NCBI GenBank assembly: GCA_946478915.1 | Contig: CAMLER010000279.1 | Coordinates: 1-6,839, forward strand | Direction of reading: 5' to 3' | DNA: 6,839 nucleotides | Origin: an uncultured Chryseolinea sp. | GTDB taxonomy: Bacteria > Bacteroidota > Bacteroidia > Cytophagales > Cyclobacteriaceae | Shown: piece by piece, positions 6,450 to 6,839 of the stretch | Numbering within the stretch: the stretch's first letter is position 1 | How the letters are laid out: the number at the start of each line of letters is the position of its first letter | The notes under the pieces: model-generated | Databases searched by the model: none | The model's input: only the letters and a program-made list of their open reading frames with translations | Told to the model about the DNA's origin: nothing | Program-made: the position numbers and the translations under genes

Positions 6450-6839
6450 TCATAGAGGCATCCTAGCCATCGGCACTACATCAAGCGAACTAAATTCACC
6501 TTTTAAATACTTGAAATGAGCAGCCATTGCAATCATCGCAGCATTATCTGTACAATATTCGAACGCAGGTATAAATACCTTCCAATCCTGCGATCTGGCC
6601 AGTGCTTGCAGTTCCTCTCTCAATCCCGAATTTGCAGAAACTCCACCTGCAATTGCTATCGTTTTGATTCCGGTGTTTCTACTGGCCTCTCTCAACTTAT
6701 CAAGCAGCATCTGTACCAAGTGCTGCTGCAAACTGGCGCAAATGTCATTGAGATTGTCCTGGACGAAAGTCGGATTTTTCTTTTGTTCGTCTCTAAGGAA
6801 ATACAGGAAGGCAGTCTTGATACCGCTAAATGAGAAGTC
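6450..6839 (-). CDS. tsaD: tRNA N6-adenosine threonylcarbamoyltransferase TsaD, C-terminal 129 residues
   Basis: TsaD transfers threonylcarbamoyl from the TsaC product to A37 of ANN-decoding tRNAs, working with TsaB and TsaE. The window holds only the last 129 of about 335 residues. The frame is open through the window edge, so the start lies outside and internal TTG or ATG codons are not the real start. Visible family motifs are DFSFSGIKTAFL at the very edge, IAIAGGVSANSGLREEL (about 62-78 of the visible part), and FEYCTDNAAMIAMA, whose Asp belongs to the metal/nucleotide site of the ASKHA fold. The end, PMARMPL, is close to the usual family end, so the C-terminus looks complete. The gene is followed by smpB on the same strand after 74 bases. 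Confidence 0.97.
   Translation of the reverse strand, partial: DFSFSGIKTAFLYFLRDEQKKNPTFVQDNLNDICASLQQHLVQMLLDKLREASRNTGIKTIAIAGGVSANSGLREELQALARSQDWKVFIPAFEYCTDNAAMIAMAAHFKYLKGEFSSLDVVPMARMPL

Noticed and set aside
6450..6731. Treating the TTG at 6731 as the start of a short 93-residue protein
   Set aside because: The frame continues upstream to the window edge with TsaD family sequence (DFSFSGIKTAFL), so this is an internal codon of a cut tsaD gene.

Overview
The window looks like ordinary chromosome from a Bacteroidota bacterium, most likely Cytophagales or a relative (inferred). Three things support this. Gene starts are preceded by A/T-rich stretches rather than Shine-Dalgarno sequences. 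The proteins (SmpB, an FHS-type sugar permease, a short HNH protein, a secreted TPR protein) are of types common in that phylum. One promoter-like site fits the Bacteroidota TTTG / TAnnTTTG pattern better than the usual -35/-10 consensus. All eight genes lie on the minus strand, so transcription runs from high to low coordinates. No RNA genes, insertion sequences, CRISPR arrays or phage genes were seen, and no gap between genes exceeds about 171 bases.

Upstream block, 6839 to 5104. It starts with the C-terminal 129 residues of TsaD (tRNA t6A synthesis), cut by the window edge. Then come SmpB (tmRNA partner in ribosome rescue) and, 15 bases further on, a leaderless SH3b-NlpC/P60 cysteine peptidase resembling cytoplasmic muropeptide-recycling enzymes. 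These are housekeeping genes of translation and the cell wall.

Middle block, 5043 to 1465. After a 171-base gap with a candidate promoter come an HNH-domain protein, an SDR dehydrogenase, an FAH-family hydrolase and a FucP-like sugar/proton symporter, spaced 17, 25 and 36 bases apart. The last three fit the lower part of the non-phosphorylating L-fucose (or L-rhamnose) route. In that route the symporter imports the sugar, the SDR oxidises 2-keto-3-deoxy-L-fuconate, and the FAH enzyme cleaves the 2,4-diketo product to pyruvate and L-lactate. The sugar dehydrogenase, lactonase and dehydratase are not in the window. The symporter seems to lack one of the two acidic residues known to matter in E. 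coli FucP.

Downstream block, 1303 to 1. After a 161-base gap with several short hairpins lies the N-terminal 434 residues of a secreted TPR-repeat protein cut by the window edge. Its last visible residues resemble the linker that precedes a CHAT (caspase-like) domain in many Bacteroidota proteins.

Nothing here is clearly a new biological system. The points most worth following up are the isolated lower-pathway sugar cassette behind an HNH gene, the altered symporter, and the missing C-terminus of the TPR protein.
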